Source: Paragemmobacter ruber
Lineage (GTDB): Bacteria; Pseudomonadota; Alphaproteobacteria; Rhodobacterales; Rhodobacteraceae
Length of the DNA stretch: 64,000 nucleotides
Reading direction: 5' to 3'
Assembly: GCF_009908315.1 (NCBI RefSeq)
Contig: NZ_JAAATW010000002.1
Span: 682,001 to 746,000 of the forward strand
Below are positions 63,925 to 64,000 of the stretch, piece by piece. The notes under the pieces are model-generated. The model had not been told where the DNA came from, did not search any database, and was given only the letters and a program-made list of their open reading frames with translations. The number at the start of each line of letters is the position of its first letter. The stretch's first letter is position 1. Made by a program: the position numbers and the translations under genes.

Positions 63925-64000
63925 TGATCAGGACCGAAGGGTTGACGCTGCATTACGGCGGGTCGCAGATCCTGTACGGGATCGACATGGAGGCGCGGGC
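63924..64000 (+). CDS. urtE: Urea ABC transporter ATPase UrtE (partial, cut by window end)
   Basis: The first 25 codons of a LivF-type ATPase: MIRTEGLTLHYGGSQILYGIDMEAR, matching the UrtE N-terminus before Walker A. It continues beyond the window. Expected last structural gene of urtABCDE. Confidence 0.85.
   Translation, partial: MIRTEGLTLHYGGSQILYGIDMEAR

Overview
This 64 kb window is a gene-dense, GC-rich (about two thirds G+C by eye) piece of an alphaproteobacterial chromosome, most likely from the Rhodobacteraceae. The evidence is gene content: pstSCAB-phoU-phoB, phnCDEE with a hexapeptide transferase, a smoEFGK-smoS-mtlK polyol operon like that known from Rhodobacter sphaeroides, ureDAJB-C-EFG followed by urtABCD(E), and Rhodobacterales-type intergenic palindromes. 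I saw no rRNA, tRNA, transposase, phage gene or CRISPR array.

Layout. 0.1-3.9 kb: an AceE-like thiamine-diphosphate enzyme converging on a MaoC-phosphotransacetylase fusion. 4.5-15.7 kb: phosphate and phosphonate uptake with the phoU and phoB regulators; both transport operons are preceded by Pho-box-like 11-bp-phased repeats. 15.7-25.2 kb: a mixed housekeeping block with two methyltransferases, CsbD, GDP-mannose synthesis (mannose-1-P guanylyltransferase and phosphomannomutase), a GT4 glycosyltransferase, lipid A acyltransferase, Kdo transferase and HemP with a tiny coupled upstream ORF. 25.3-41.6 kb: a 14-gene carbohydrate system in three divergent gene pairs. 41.9-50.3 kb: the sorbitol/mannitol operon with its HAD phosphatase and SorC-type regulator. 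50.4-58.1 kb: the urease operon, with a Tat-exported cyclase-family hydrolase, an AhpD-like protein and a small ORF inserted before ureC, and one antisense gene between ureC and ureE. 58.5-64.0 kb: the urea ABC transporter, cut in urtE by the window end.

The most unusual part is the 25.3-41.6 kb region. It combines an ABC sugar transporter, two FucU/RbsD mutarotases, an oxidative arm (aldo/keto reductase, lactonase, altronate-type dehydratase), a sugar-isomerase-like TIM barrel, FGGY and PfkB kinases, and an SgcQ(BtpA)/SgcX(M42) pair. Each of its three divergent promoter regions carries a copy of the palindrome CTAACATGTTAG (two perfect, one degenerate). One copy overlaps the promoter and start codon of the local GntR/FCD regulator gene, so the region looks like a single self-regulated regulon whose substrate is not established.

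A second pattern across the window is that all five solute-binding-protein genes (pstS, phnD, the 37-39 kb sugar binder, smoE, urtA) are followed within about 20 bases by a strong hairpin before the permease genes. This probably raises binding-protein mRNA over permease mRNA.
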